DNA from: Blastocladiella emersonii ATCC 22665
Taxonomy: Eukaryota > Blastocladiomycota > Blastocladiomycetes > Blastocladiales > Blastocladiaceae
Reading direction: 5' to 3'
DNA: 64,000 nucleotides
NCBI GenBank assembly: GCA_025594325.1
Contig: JANHCV010000009.1
Span: 930,001 to 994,000, forward strand
The translations under genes and the position numbers were made by a program. Shown piece after piece: positions 1-10,247 of this stretch (positions are counted from its first letter, which is position 1; every line of letters starts with the position of its first letter). The notes beneath the pieces are model-generated. The model was not told the origin of the DNA and made no database searches. It was given only the letters and a program-made list of their open reading frames with translations.

Positions 1-1
1 C

Positions 2-2096
2 GGGTCGCCAACTGAGTCCCGCCGCCTCAAGCGCGGCGCGCGCGAGCGCCGGGCGACCGACGCGGGCGAGCCGAGCGAGGAGTCGCCTGCGAAGCGCGCC
101 AAGCGCGATACGCCGGCGACCACTCCTGCCCCGACCAAGACGGCGGCGACGACGACGGCCTCGCGCCGCGGTACTCGGCGAAACACGGCGACGGCGCCAT
201 CGACGCCGACCAAGTCGCGCTCGCCGGCCCGCGACGCCAACGACGTGCCGACGCCCGTCGCGAGCCGCCTGCGCCGCAAGTCGTCGGCGCACCCGGGCTC
301 GGACGCCGGCGGAGCGCCCGCGGCCGCTGGTGCGCTCGACCGGCTCGACTCGATCGCGTCCGCGGGCTCGACGACGCGCGCGATCCCGCGCGGCGCGCCG
401 GCCATCCCGGGCGCGTACGCCGTGGGCGACCTGGTGTGGGCGCGGTGGACCGACAGCGAGCACTACTACCCGGCGCGCGTGCAGCAGCGGCGCGCCGCGA
501 CCTCGTCATCGAGCTCTGCGTGGTACTACGTGCTGTTCTTCGACGGCGACAAGCTGCGGTGCCCGCACACTGACCTGCGGCCGTACGGGACCCTGCGCAA
601 GGGCCAGAAGGTGTGGACGTACAACGGCGACGAGCTCATTGAAGCGCACGTTGCCGACGTGCCCGACGACGAGGACGACGAGTACGTGCTCGACGTCCAT
701 GGCGGGTCCAGGCCGCGGCATGTCGGCATCGATTCGGTGCTCCTCACCGCGCAGCTCATGAAGGAGATCGATCGCGGGCGGCGGACCGCGTCTACGTCGT
801 CGTCAGCGGCGAGCTCGGCGCGCAAGAACTCGGCCCGCACACCCGCCGCGCAGCAGCGGCAGCAGCAGCACGTCGAGGCCATGGACGTGGACGCCGACGG
901 CGACACCCAGCCGCTCTCGCCGTCCGAGAAGATGGACTCGGACGACGACGACGCGGGGCCCGCGTCGGTCCCCGCGATCCGCCGGCGCCCGACCACGGAG
1001 CTGTTCACGCCCGCGCCGACGCGACACGCGGATACGGGCGACGTCGATGTACCGATCCCGACGCTCGCGTCGCCCACGCCGGCCGAAAACCATGCGCTGA
1101 CGTCCGCGCGGCCCACGCCCGTCCGCACCTCGCCGCGCAAGGCGATGCTCCCGTTCCAGTCGCCCATGGTCGGCAGTACCAGCGCATCCGCGGCGGGGCT
1201 GTTCGCGGGCATGTCGTTTGTCGTGACGCTGATCCACGCGGATGAGGGCGACGAGCCCGCGCCGGATTCGCTGGACCCGGACGAGATCCCGCTGCCGCCC
1301 AAGAGTACGTGTTTGCGGTCGTGAAGCGCGGCGACATTCAACTGACTCTGACGCGTCGACGTGTGTAGCCTCGCAGAACAACCCGCACTTTGACCGCGGG
1401 ATCATCTCGGCGCTCATCGTGCAGAACGGCGGCCGCGTGCTCGACTCGTTCCGCGGCGTCGAGCCCGCCACCGACATGGTCAAGTCGACCGTCTTCTGCA
1501 TCGCGTCGGGCCCGAAGCGCAGCATCAAGTACCTCATGGCGCTCGCGCTCGGCGTGCCGCGCATCTCGTGCCAGTGGGTCCTCGATTGCGTCTCGCAGGT
1601 GCGTTGCTCACTTTCGGGACGTGCTCGTCAACAACTGACTCTTTGTTTGTATCGTAGCGGTCCGCCATCTCGCCCTTCCGCTACGGCCTCCCGAACGGCT
1701 TCTCGCTTGAGCTCCAGTGCCAGCTCTCGACAGTGTACTGCCCGCGCTTTTTCGCGGGACGCACGTTCCAGGTCCAGGGCGACGCCGACTACCGGCAGGG
1801 GTGGACTGGCACGCTGCAAGCGTACGTTTTCTCTTGCTCTTCCATGGCGCAACTGCTCGCTCACACATATCGAGCTCTCTAGCGCCGGCGCCAACGTCGT
1901 TTCGAGCAAGGCCAAGTGCGACTACATTCTGTGCATGAACGCGCGGTCCTCGGCGGCGCGCAAGACGAGCGGCGCGGGGACCAGCGGGTCAGCGAACGGA
2001 CCAAGGCCAACCAGCGTCACGACCGAGTGGGCGATCCAGTGCCTCATCAATCAGCGGATCGTTGACCCGATGCGGCTCGCCAAGTACCACTACTGA
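2..2096 (+). CDS. Tudor-BRCT DNA-damage checkpoint adaptor (Crb2/Rad9/53BP1 class), 5' partial
   Basis: Coding runs in from the left edge. Exons 2-1304, 1369-1598, 1658-1821 and 1883-2096 join in frame to 636 visible residues. Introns are 64, 59 and 61 nt with GTACGT or GTGCGT donors and TAG acceptors. The first ~135 residues are a basic, Ser/Thr-Pro-rich disordered tail. A Tudor-like module follows (about residues 139-250, starting near VGDLVWARWTD). After another linker with many S/T-P sites come two BRCT repeats: the first starts near GLFAGMSFVVTL and includes CQWVLDCVSQ, the second starts near PRFFAGRTFQVQG and ends with TEWAIQCLINQRIVD. Tudor followed by tandem BRCT is the architecture of fission yeast Crb2, budding yeast Rad9 and animal 53BP1, which bind methylated or phosphorylated histones at DNA breaks and activate checkpoint kinases. 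The family call rests on domain order; the start codon lies outside the window. Confidence 0.85.
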
Positions 2097-2420
2097 CTGA
2101 GTAGAGATTGTTTGCGAGATGGATTATTTACACGTGTACCTTTATTTACCGAGTCGAAGCGGCGATCGTGCGTGTTGGTCGGTTGAGGAGACGGGCAGGA
2201 GTAGTGGCGCGCCGTTTCAGATCATGATGGTGGCGCAGTCGGTCATTTCAACCATTACCGATCATGCGAGCGGTCCGGCCTGGCGCCGGCGCCAAAGGGC
2301 TGCTTGAGTGCTCCTGCCACCCTTTAGGGGCATCTACAGACTGACGCCAAGGCATCGAGGAGTGCGGATCAACTTTCAGAGGCACAAAACGCTGGCCTGT
2401 GTCTCGTCTCCCCCTTGGAG

Positions 2421-2430
2421 CCTATATATT
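2421..2430 (+). promoter_or_regulatory. TATA-like box upstream of the MATH-BTB gene
   Basis: CCTATATATT lies about 60 bp before the proposed start at 2488, a usual TATA distance. It is the only clear feature in the 391-bp gap between the BRCT gene and the MATH-BTB gene; otherwise I see nothing coding there. Confidence 0.4.
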
Positions 2431-2487
2431 CCTCGACGACTTTCACATCTGCTTCTTGCAACCCAGTGCAACGCCAGTGCAACAAAT

Positions 2488-3540
2488 ATGACAACAGCTA
2501 CACCTGTATGGCCGACCTCAGATGTTTAGAATAGAGCTAACCCAGCTTGACTGTTGCACCTATAGACTCTCCTCCAGCTCCTAAACTCGAAGGAAGAGGA
2601 CACCACCGTCATTTGGACCTTCTTCAAGGTACCGGGAAGCTTCACAACCGAAACGATCAAAGACGGTTTCAATGCAGCGCCCATCAGTATGCCACGCTTT
2701 GCTGGGCAAGGCGTGTTCACCCTTTGCTTTCGCCCGAATCACACAAGAAACTCGTGGGAGGTTGGGTTAGATATCAACAGCGACTGCATAATTGGGTGCA
2801 GCTTGAACTTCAGCTTACAAGTAAGCCGCCGCACTTACGGTGATTCACACTACTCAATCGGTTTGCCGCGCGGCAAAGGCCCGTATTTCAAATCGGTCCC
2901 TATGCCTTACTTTTACCCATCCTATGCAATTTCAACAGACTCCAGCTCCAGCTATAGCTTCCAGCTGAAACTTGCTCCAGCGAATGATGAATTATCTAAC
3001 CCTCAACCGGGTGTTTGCTCCGCCAACGGGCAAGACTTTTCGCTCCTCGAGGCCATTCACGAAGCGACTTTGTGCGATACGAGCCTTTTGCCGTATGGGA
3101 CCGATAAACCGATACTCGTTTCGCGCGCGATCCTAGGCGCTAGGTCCCCCTTCTTCGCCGCCATGTTTTGCGGCAACTGGTCCGAGAGCAGCAAATCAAA
3201 TGATCCCATCAAGATGACCGACTGGAACCATGCCGCACTCGCGCTAGCCCTTGTTCACCTGTACACTCGCTGGGTCCCAGTGGACGACGCGCTTCCCAAC
3301 GAGGTCAAGTCCGCACTTGTGAAAATGGAGGTCAAGTTGGAAGACCTCGGCCACTTCGACGTCCTCACCAACTGCTTTAATCTCGCGGCGATGCTGGAAT
3401 GTCCCAAGCTCATGGTCGCTCTCGAGGCGCGCATTGTCGACGCAATGGCGAAGCGGATCGCTGAGGTTTCAGTTGCTCCCAAGGAACCTGGTCCGGAGTC
3501 GGATTCCACTACTGAAGTTGTCAGTGCTTTGTCAACGTAA
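2488..3540 (+). CDS. MATH-BTB/POZ domain protein (putative Cul3 adaptor)
   Basis: A tiny first exon (2488-2505, ATG plus five codons) joins across a 60-nt intron (2506-2565) to exon 2 (2566-3540), giving 330 residues. The join rescues the N-terminal MATH-like strand VIWTFFKVPGSF that an intronless reading from 2689 would lose. The MATH-like half covers about residues 15-150 (WTFFKVPG, VFTLCFRPN, WEVGLDINSD). The BTB half starts near LLEAIHEATLCDTSLL and includes LVSRAILGARSPFFAAMF and the tail LAAMLECPKLMVALE. MATH-BTB proteins are substrate adaptors of Cul3 ubiquitin ligases, and such genes are often expanded in basidiomycetes. A degenerate second copy follows directly, so this is a local duplication. 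Substrate unknown. Confidence 0.75.
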
Positions 3541-3758
3541 CCAGCTTGACTGTCCCATCTAAAACCTAGTTATTTGTAACTTTCTTCATATATTCTGTTC
3601 ATTCATCTCCCAATGTTTTATATGGCGGTTGCCACATGTCCTCAGCTGTTCAGGGCGTATGCATGCGTGCATCGAGGCGCTTCGCACGTCGCTACTTCAG
3701 CATCCGCATCCTCGTCTCTCTCTCCCATAGCTTGTTGTCCTTAACGAAAGACTCAAGG

Positions 3759-4716
3759 ATGGAGCACAAACCCGTAAGCCAAGGAGAAAGTGCTGTGAAG
3801 TCTACCTACTCTGCCACCACCTCGTTCGTAGGCTTGCTTTGTTCTCAAGCACTTCCGGGCCGGAACCGTATCCAAGTGGATGTTCACCCGGCCTGCGGCG
3901 TTAGAAACGAGCTCACCGTCAAGCAGGTCTCGGAAATTCAGCGTCGGACCTATTCCGCTTCCTCCAGCGTTGGGCGACGGTTCTTTCGTCGCTCGCTTCG
4001 GTCCTGGACTTGACGCTGGCCGTTGGATCTGCGACCTCGAACTGGGCTCCGAAGACAAGTTACGTGGCGACCTTGAATGCAAGATCGAGCTCGACATGCC
4101 GGAAGTTCGAGCGATGCTTCGTTCGTGATGCATGAGAGATGCGGACCGAACTTCATGTCAAGACTGCTCATTCAAGCGGAACACGAACAGCAAGCTCCCT
4201 CGGAGAATGCGCGGCTCTTTATCTCCCTCAGAGCGATTCGGCGGGCGAATTTCTCAGCTCTTATTTTGCCCCAGTTTATATTCCTTGAATCGCTCCACGA
4301 CGCAGAGTTTTGCGACACGGCGCTCCTTCCGCGTGGGCTTCGACCCCGATTCTGGTTTCGCGAGCCATCCTCGGATCTCGCTCTCCCTTCTTCAAGGCCA
4401 TGTTCAGCAAGGATCGTTGGGCAGAGACTGGAGCCATTGAGGACCCGATCAAGACGCTAGAATGGGAGCAAGGCGGGCTCGCAGTGGTTCTCGTTCACAT
4501 ATACTCTGATTGGATTCCCATCGCGGATCCCAAGCCAGACGTTATTGCTCAAAAGCTCGGCCAGGCTTCCACTCGGATCAGCTGATTGATCTCAACTTTC
4601 TCGTCAACGCGTTCAGCTTGGCTGGAATGCTTGCGTGTCCCAAGCTCATGGCTGTGCTTGAACCACTAATTGCTCGGACAGTGGCGGATCGGTCGCGTGC
4701 GGCGTCAAACCAGTAA
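3759..4716 (+). pseudogene. Degenerate second copy of the MATH-BTB gene
   Basis: The layout repeats that of the upstream gene. A short exon (3759-3773, ATG and four codons) and a 58-nt intron (3774-3831) precede a MATH-like exon that stops at 4128 (FSVGPIPLPPALGDG, WICDLELGSED). The BTB half is split over three frames: FLESLHDAEFCDTALLPRG, then STPILVSRAILGSRSPFFKAMF, then FLVNAFSLAGMLACPKLM ending with TAA at 4714-4716. At least three frame changes are needed and no plausible introns account for them, so it is a pseudogene. Divergence from the first copy is substantial, so the duplication is not recent. Confidence 0.7.
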
Positions 4717-5167
4717 TTCATGTCGCGTTAAAAGCAGCCATTGATAAACTCATTTGTTTAACAGGATGGGCAGTGACTCCTAGCTCGCCCAAATCGGACG
4801 CGTCAATGATCCGCCACAGCCGGATTGCCCTGACAGCCCTCAGTCGGGCCATCCGGATAGCTATTTGTTGTCTCTGAATATGTCCCCGATCTTCGGTATA
4901 TAAACCCTGCGCGACCCTTTGTTGGGTCGCCAGCTTCCTCTCTCTGAATACCTCATATCGTATATCAAGGGGCTCCGTCCTGTATCAGCTGGTAGCGTCT
5001 GGACGTAACGCCATCCTACACACACACACACACCACAAACACGTGACAGCGGAGACAGTGTGAGACACTCGTTGGTGAAGGATATCACACCTCCAAGAGA
5101 TGAGTCAGGGTTACCAAAGCACAAACATAATCAAATCAGAGGATTTTCTCAACTTGACGGTCCGTCA
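4717..5167. other. Intergenic region with a TATA-like stretch and CA repeat
   Basis: No gene is seen. It contains a TATA-like run (GGTATATAAACC, about 4895-4906), a CA dinucleotide repeat at 5018-5033, and the partial composite motif listed separately. It is the 3' side of gene A on the minus strand. Confidence 0.5.
5040..5056 (-). promoter_or_regulatory. Partial copy of the 34-nt composite motif, 3' of gene A
   Basis: On the minus strand GTCTCCGCTGTCACGTG matches the left half of the composite motif found beside family II genes (GTCTCGC then TCACGTG), but the ACGCGTC half is absent. It lies about 110 bp past the gene A stop codon in the same orientation. Confidence 0.3.
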
Positions 5168-7427
5168 TTAGCACTCGGTGTGGAGCAGCTCGATCGCGGC
5201 GTCCTTGTACTCGCGCAACGCGACCGTGTTGGGCGCGGCACGGCAGATTTCCTTGATGTACGTGCAAGCTTCGCTGGTCTGGTAGTCGTTCGGCGGAAGC
5301 CGCATCAAGAAGACGGCGCGTGCAATCCATCGCGCGCTCTTGACGCCGTCCAGCGCGCTGTCTGGTACTACGGACCAAAGCGAGCCGTGCGGAAACCCAT
5401 TCGGTCCGCTCAGCTACTCGATGACGAAGACAGGCTCGCTGAGGAAGAGGAGGCGGAGTGTCTCAATCAGCGGGTGCTTCAGCACCTGGCAATGGACGTT
5501 GCAGGTGTCGCCAATCCCCACCTGGCCAACGTACTCGAGTTTCTTGTCCGCAAGGATGCCGCGAAGCTCAGCAAAAATACCTCGCGGAAGGCGCTTGATT
5601 GCGTCGGGACATCCGTCAATCAACCACGCAATGGTATCGATGTACGCCTGCTGGTCCGTAAGGCGGCAGCTGGAGCAAGTTTTGCGGAACGAACTAAGCG
5701 GCGCGGGAACATACAGAGCAGAGCGGGGATGCTGAGCCAAAATCATGGCCTCAAGGATAAATGACGAAGCTCCAGTTTTGCGGATGCGGTCCAAGGCGAG
5801 CGGGGCAAGATCACTGTCGTGAGCCACCGAAACGAAGACCCAGAGGAACGGAGCACACTTTAAAGCGCGAAACTTGAGCACAGCCGAGATCGCAAGGCGC
5901 CAGAGAATGGAGAGCGGCGCCGTTGCAGAAAATATCTTCGCCAGGCTTGAGGACTCCAGCTCGGGACGCAAAATATCTGTGCCGATGCTTTCAAAGAAGG
6001 GTCCCAGGACATCCTGCGGTTGATCCGCAAAGTGTTGTTGCACGTACAAAAGTAACGAGTTGAGGGAATACGGTTTGCCGTTGATGCAATCCGAGAAAGC
6101 TACGCAAAATGAGCGCGAAGCGAGTTAGCGTGAATAAATTGCGCCCTCACACGGAGTTCGACATATGTCACGCACCCCACTGCAGAGCATTGGGCAAGCG
6201 GCCCTGGAGCTGCGCGAGAAAGAATTCGGGGACTAACTCTTGGACATCGTCGTCGCCTACGGCCTGGTTGAGCAATTCGCCCCAAGCGTGGTCAGAAAGA
6301 AGCCCAAGTGCATCAAGCTCGGAAACCATGGGCTTGGTAAAAGCGAGGCGACCTACTACGATACCTCCGTTCGAGATCATGGACTGGAAATATTCGGCTC
6401 GCGAGGCAATCAAATTCCCCGCGTCGGGAAGCTGCTGGATTGCATACCGAAGCACGTCTGGTTCGTTGAACCCGCACAAGCGCACGAGCAGCGGGCAGTC
6501 ACCGATCTCGCGGTCAAGCGGCTCAAGCCAGGGTTTGCCGAGCAGCAGGTCGAGCATCTTGCAGATTTCGGGGTAAGTGGAAACGAGCTTGAATTGCCGC
6601 ATGTTGGCAACGATATTGGAGATGAGACCCTCGTCGCGCAGGCAAGCGAGCACGCCAAAGTAGTCAAAGCCGTACTTGGGATCACGAATCACCTCGAAAG
6701 CGTCTGCACTGAGAAGGATCCCAGCACAAAGCCCGAGAAAGTCGATGAGTCGGAGCAATTTCGGGCCGGCGGCACTTGGTTCGTAAAAGTTCATGAGTTC
6801 CTCCGAGGCGAGGGACAGCGGCCCCCAATCGGCGCCCGGCATGGTGGCCTCAAGAAGCTGCGGCGCATCCACAATCACGACGTCGAGGAGGCGCCGGAGC
6901 ACCTGCGGGCCAAGTCGAACTACCGCATTTTGAAGGAGGAGCACCAGCGATAGGATGGGAGAAGCGGAGCTGCGCGCGAAAGTTCCATGGTCAGCCCAGT
7001 CAACTTGATAGGTAAGGTAGTTGCTAAGCAGATCGGCATCGAGGCTGGATAAAGTTGGGCGGGCACGGTTGAGCAGTCGCTGCGCTACGGCAAGGCTGAG
7101 CGAAGCATGGAGCGCAAATTCCGGGTGCGACTCGTCCACGCGCCGGCTGCCAAGGAGCGGGTACTCGATCAGCAGACCAAGGTCGGACGGGAAAGAGCCG
7201 CCGATCGCCAAGTACCGGTCGAATCCCCTGCAATGCCGAGCCGCATTTAGCTTTTGGTCGATCCATGCAAATTTCACGGGCAAAGTCGAAGCCGTAGCAA
7301 AAAGGGCCCAAGAGGACGTGAACAAGAGAGTCCGAACTTGGGAGAGCTGAAGGACCGCCGCAAGCACTTCGTCTGGGAGCGCGCGCAAACCTGGGCCAGC
7401 AGGTAAACACGCAAGTTGGACGTCCAT
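5168..7427 (-). pseudogene. Family I gene A: F-box-like protein with CX2C/CX3C pair, one in-frame stop
   Basis: Exon 1 is 7427-6176, the intron 6175-6100 (76 nt, donor GTGCGTGA, branch CTAAC, acceptor GCGTAG), exon 2 6099-5168. Together they read 727 residues interrupted once by TAG at 5416-5414. The N-terminus RALPDEVLAAVLQLSQ is F-box-like. The centre has the family signature LRLIDFLGLCAG. The C-terminal half has TCSSCRLTDQQAY (CX2C) and CNVHCQVLKHPLIE (CX3C), a possible zinc site. After the stop the frame continues with all family residues (ALDGVKSARWIA, EYKDAAIELLH). The other copies have Asp-Gln-Leu or similar where A reads Glu-stop-Leu, so CAG to TAG is the simplest history. Function is unknown; F-box-like proteins usually bridge Skp1-cullin ligases to substrates. 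Confidence 0.75.
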
Positions 7428-7731
7428 TGCATCAAGTTGAGCGCTTCATTCGTTTTCGTAGCGGGCACACGCAGGGAGCTTGAGTCGCCGTGGAAGTCGG
7501 CCCGGACTTCGACGTCGTTCGCCGGTCCGTTTCAGTCACATGAGCGCCGCGTGTGTGGCGCAACGCCAGAGACGCGATTGTCTCGCGTGGCTCACACCAA
7601 ACCCACAGCCCTCCTCAGCGTAAATTTAGGTAACAACATTCATTTCATTTCATTCAACAACCTGGACATCCATCATCAGTCGCAACCGTCCAGCACAACC
7701 TGACCGCGCTACTGCAAGGCGACGAGCGAGC
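7428..7731. other. Spacer between family I genes A and B (promoter of A)
   Basis: No gene is seen. On the minus strand an out-of-frame ATG lies exactly 22 nt before the gene A start (A at 7449), and a GACGCG core sits about 145 bp upstream (near 7572). TCACATG occurs nearby. Confidence 0.4.
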
Positions 7732-9987
7732 TCAAATCACGCCGTGCATTAACTCGCGCATCGCATCCGCGTATTCGCGGGACACGACCGTCTTGGGTGC
7801 CGCACGGCGGATCTCCTGAATGTGTCCAAGAACGTTGTGGACGGGCTCCTGGTAAAGCTCGAGCCGAGTCAAGACGACAGCCCGCGCAATCCAGCGAGCA
7901 TTTTTGACGCCGTCAAGAGCACCATCGGGAATTGCCCGCCACAACGCAGGGTTTAAGAAACCGGTGGGGTCGCTGAGCTGGTCAAGTGTGAACGAAGGGC
8001 TGGCCCGATACAAGATGCGGACCGTTTCGATTAACGGGTTGGAAACCGACAAGCACGAGACATGGCACTCCGACTTATCAGCGTTTCTGACGTGCTCGAC
8101 GTTCTGTCTCAAAGCCGAGAGCAGGTCGACAAAGCTTGCTTTGGGGAGGCGATTAACGATGCCAGGGAATTGCTCAGTAAGCCACTCCATGGCATCAAAG
8201 TACGCCCGTTGCACCGTGAAATCGCAATTGCGACAGGTCACGAGAACAGGGCCAACGGGCGCTTCAACGAACAAGCAATCTTCCATCGTCTGGGCCGTGA
8301 TCATGGCCGCGAGAATCAGTGGCGAAGTTTTGGTCGCTTGGATGAGTGATTGAAGGCGCGGTGCGTAGTCGCTGTCGTTTACGGCAGAAACAAAGACCCA
8401 CACAAGCATTGAGTGATGCTTCAAAGGAAGCGAGGCGATGAGGTGGACGGCCAGGTGAGCGAGCAGTCGAAGAGGAGCACCTGCACGGTAGTGAAAAAGC
8501 GGGCGAACCTGCTCAAACGAGAGGTGTGCCTGAGAAAGCTCGCGAGATGCAAGTCCAAGGAATCGGTCAAGGTCGTCGGCGCTGGTAACCGTGGAGTACA
8601 GGACGTTCGCGTAATCAAGAATGCGGACCGCTGGGGCTGCTCGTTTGAGTGCCCGCACCAGAGCTATTCAGCGAACGTATGTAATTTCAGCGGTAGGAAC
8701 AAAACCATATTTAATCGAAATGAACGTACCGCGCGACAGCGCCGATGGAAAGTCATCAGGAAACAGCCCTGGAAGAAAGCGAGCATCACGTTTGGGGCTA
8801 ACTGCCCACTCGAAAATGACGTGCGACAAGGATTCGTCAGTAATCAAGTTGTAAGATTTGAGCGTTGTGAGCATAGACTCGCTGATATTGACAACCTTGT
8901 CGCGGAAACCGTCTTCGACAAGCGCTTGGAGTTCCAAATGATCCGACTCCAGTGCGAGAGCACCGGACGGCTGCCGAAGGGCGTAGACTAGGACCTCGGG
9001 AGTGTCCAAACTGCAGAGTAAAGGAAGGAGGGCAACGTTGCCAAAGGAGCGCTCGGTTGGGCGCAGCCAGTCAGTTCCAAGTAAAAGATCGAGAGCACGG
9101 CAAAACTCGGTTGGCAACGTTCCAGGCTGAGCGTTTGCCATGGTAGACACCGTCTGAGCAAGGATTCGTTCGTCCCGGAGCTGCTCAAGGAGCCCGTGGA
9201 AGTCGAGCTTGAAAGTCGGGTCACGGAGGACGTCGAGCGTGTCCGCGCTCAATAGGAAGCCAGCGCAGAGGCCGAGAAAGTTAATGAGTCGAACACGCTT
9301 CTCCTGGAGCGGGTGGTCTGGAAAGTCGTCCACGAGCTCCGTCGCATCTGACGAAAGATTGCCCCAGCCGTGGACAGTCAATTCGACTTGTAGCAGCATA
9401 GGGACACGCCTTGCAACCTCGAAAAGCAATCCTGTGAGCGCCTGAGGGTGAAAGCGAATTGTTGCGCGTTCAATCAGGCTGATAAGCGATACAAGAGGGT
9501 AGCGGACGGCTTGAAGGGGGCCAGGTGTCGCCCAAAACGTACTTATCTCGCTAGAAACAGTTGCTTCTTCGAGAACACTGTTGCTGGCGCGACGGACGAT
9601 TTGATCCATGAGGCGGCGCGCAATGGCGATGAAAAGCGAAACGCCATAGGCGGCATCTGCGTCCAGCTCCGTGAAGCGGCTCCATTGCCCGTCAAAGATT
9701 CCAAGGTCGCAGATCCAAGTCGCGTCGAGCCGGCAAATCCCCCCTCTGGGCGAGAGCTCGTCGTCGTCACGGTCGAGTTCCTGCGTCATGGCGAGCCGAC
9801 TTTGGAGCAGCAGTTGATCGACCCACGCGTTTCTCACCAGCGGTGACTTGGCGAGATTGAGAAGGTGTCGCGACGCCGTGCACAGGAGGGGCGACGGCTG
9901 CGCGAGCTGGAGGACCGTCACGGCGAGCTCGTGCGGGAGCGAGCCCATGGCGAGCTCTCCACCATAATCGGCAAGTTGATGATCCAT
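7732..9987 (-). CDS. Family I gene B: F-box-like protein with CX2C/CX3C pair, intact
   Basis: Exon 1 is 9987-8730, the intron 8729-8664 (66 nt, GTACGT donor, AATAG acceptor), exon 2 8663-7732; 729 residues with no lesion. The start at 9987 matches the other copies; an in-frame ATG at 10002 would add five residues. Seen: F-box-like GSLPHELAVTVLQLAQ near residue 15, central LINFLGLCAGFLLSAD, then TCRNCDFTVQRAY and CHVSCLSVSNPLIE, then FWRAIPDGALDGVKNARWIA and a closing EYADAMRELMH. It is head-to-tail with A and C, with spacers near 300 bp, so tandem duplication. I do not recognise the family beyond the F-box-like start. The cysteines suggest metal binding, unproven. Confidence 0.8.
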
Positions 9988-10247
9988 TGCGGCAAGTGTC
10001 ATGTTACATTGGCTGCATGTAGTTCGTGGTTGTGGGGGAGGGACTTGCGAGCTTGATCGCGAGCTGGAATCGAATCTTCAGCGCGTCACGTTTTCCCATT
10101 TTCGCCCAACGTGATTTCGAGACGCGTGAGACGAAACTGTCTCCCTTGTTTTTGTGGGCCACACACCTCCTTGATGACACGCTCATAGGAACAACGAGGA
10201 TTATTTATGATATGCTCAAGCAACCAGCAAAACGGGTCGCTTCGCCG
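9988..10247. promoter_or_regulatory. Promoter interval of gene B
   Basis: On the minus strand an ATG lies 22 nt before the start (A at 10009), here followed at once by TAA. ACGCGT at 10122-10127, about 135 bp upstream, is preceded by AACGTGATTTCGAG, resembling the E-box plus MCB-like arrangement seen near other accessory genes. Confidence 0.35.
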
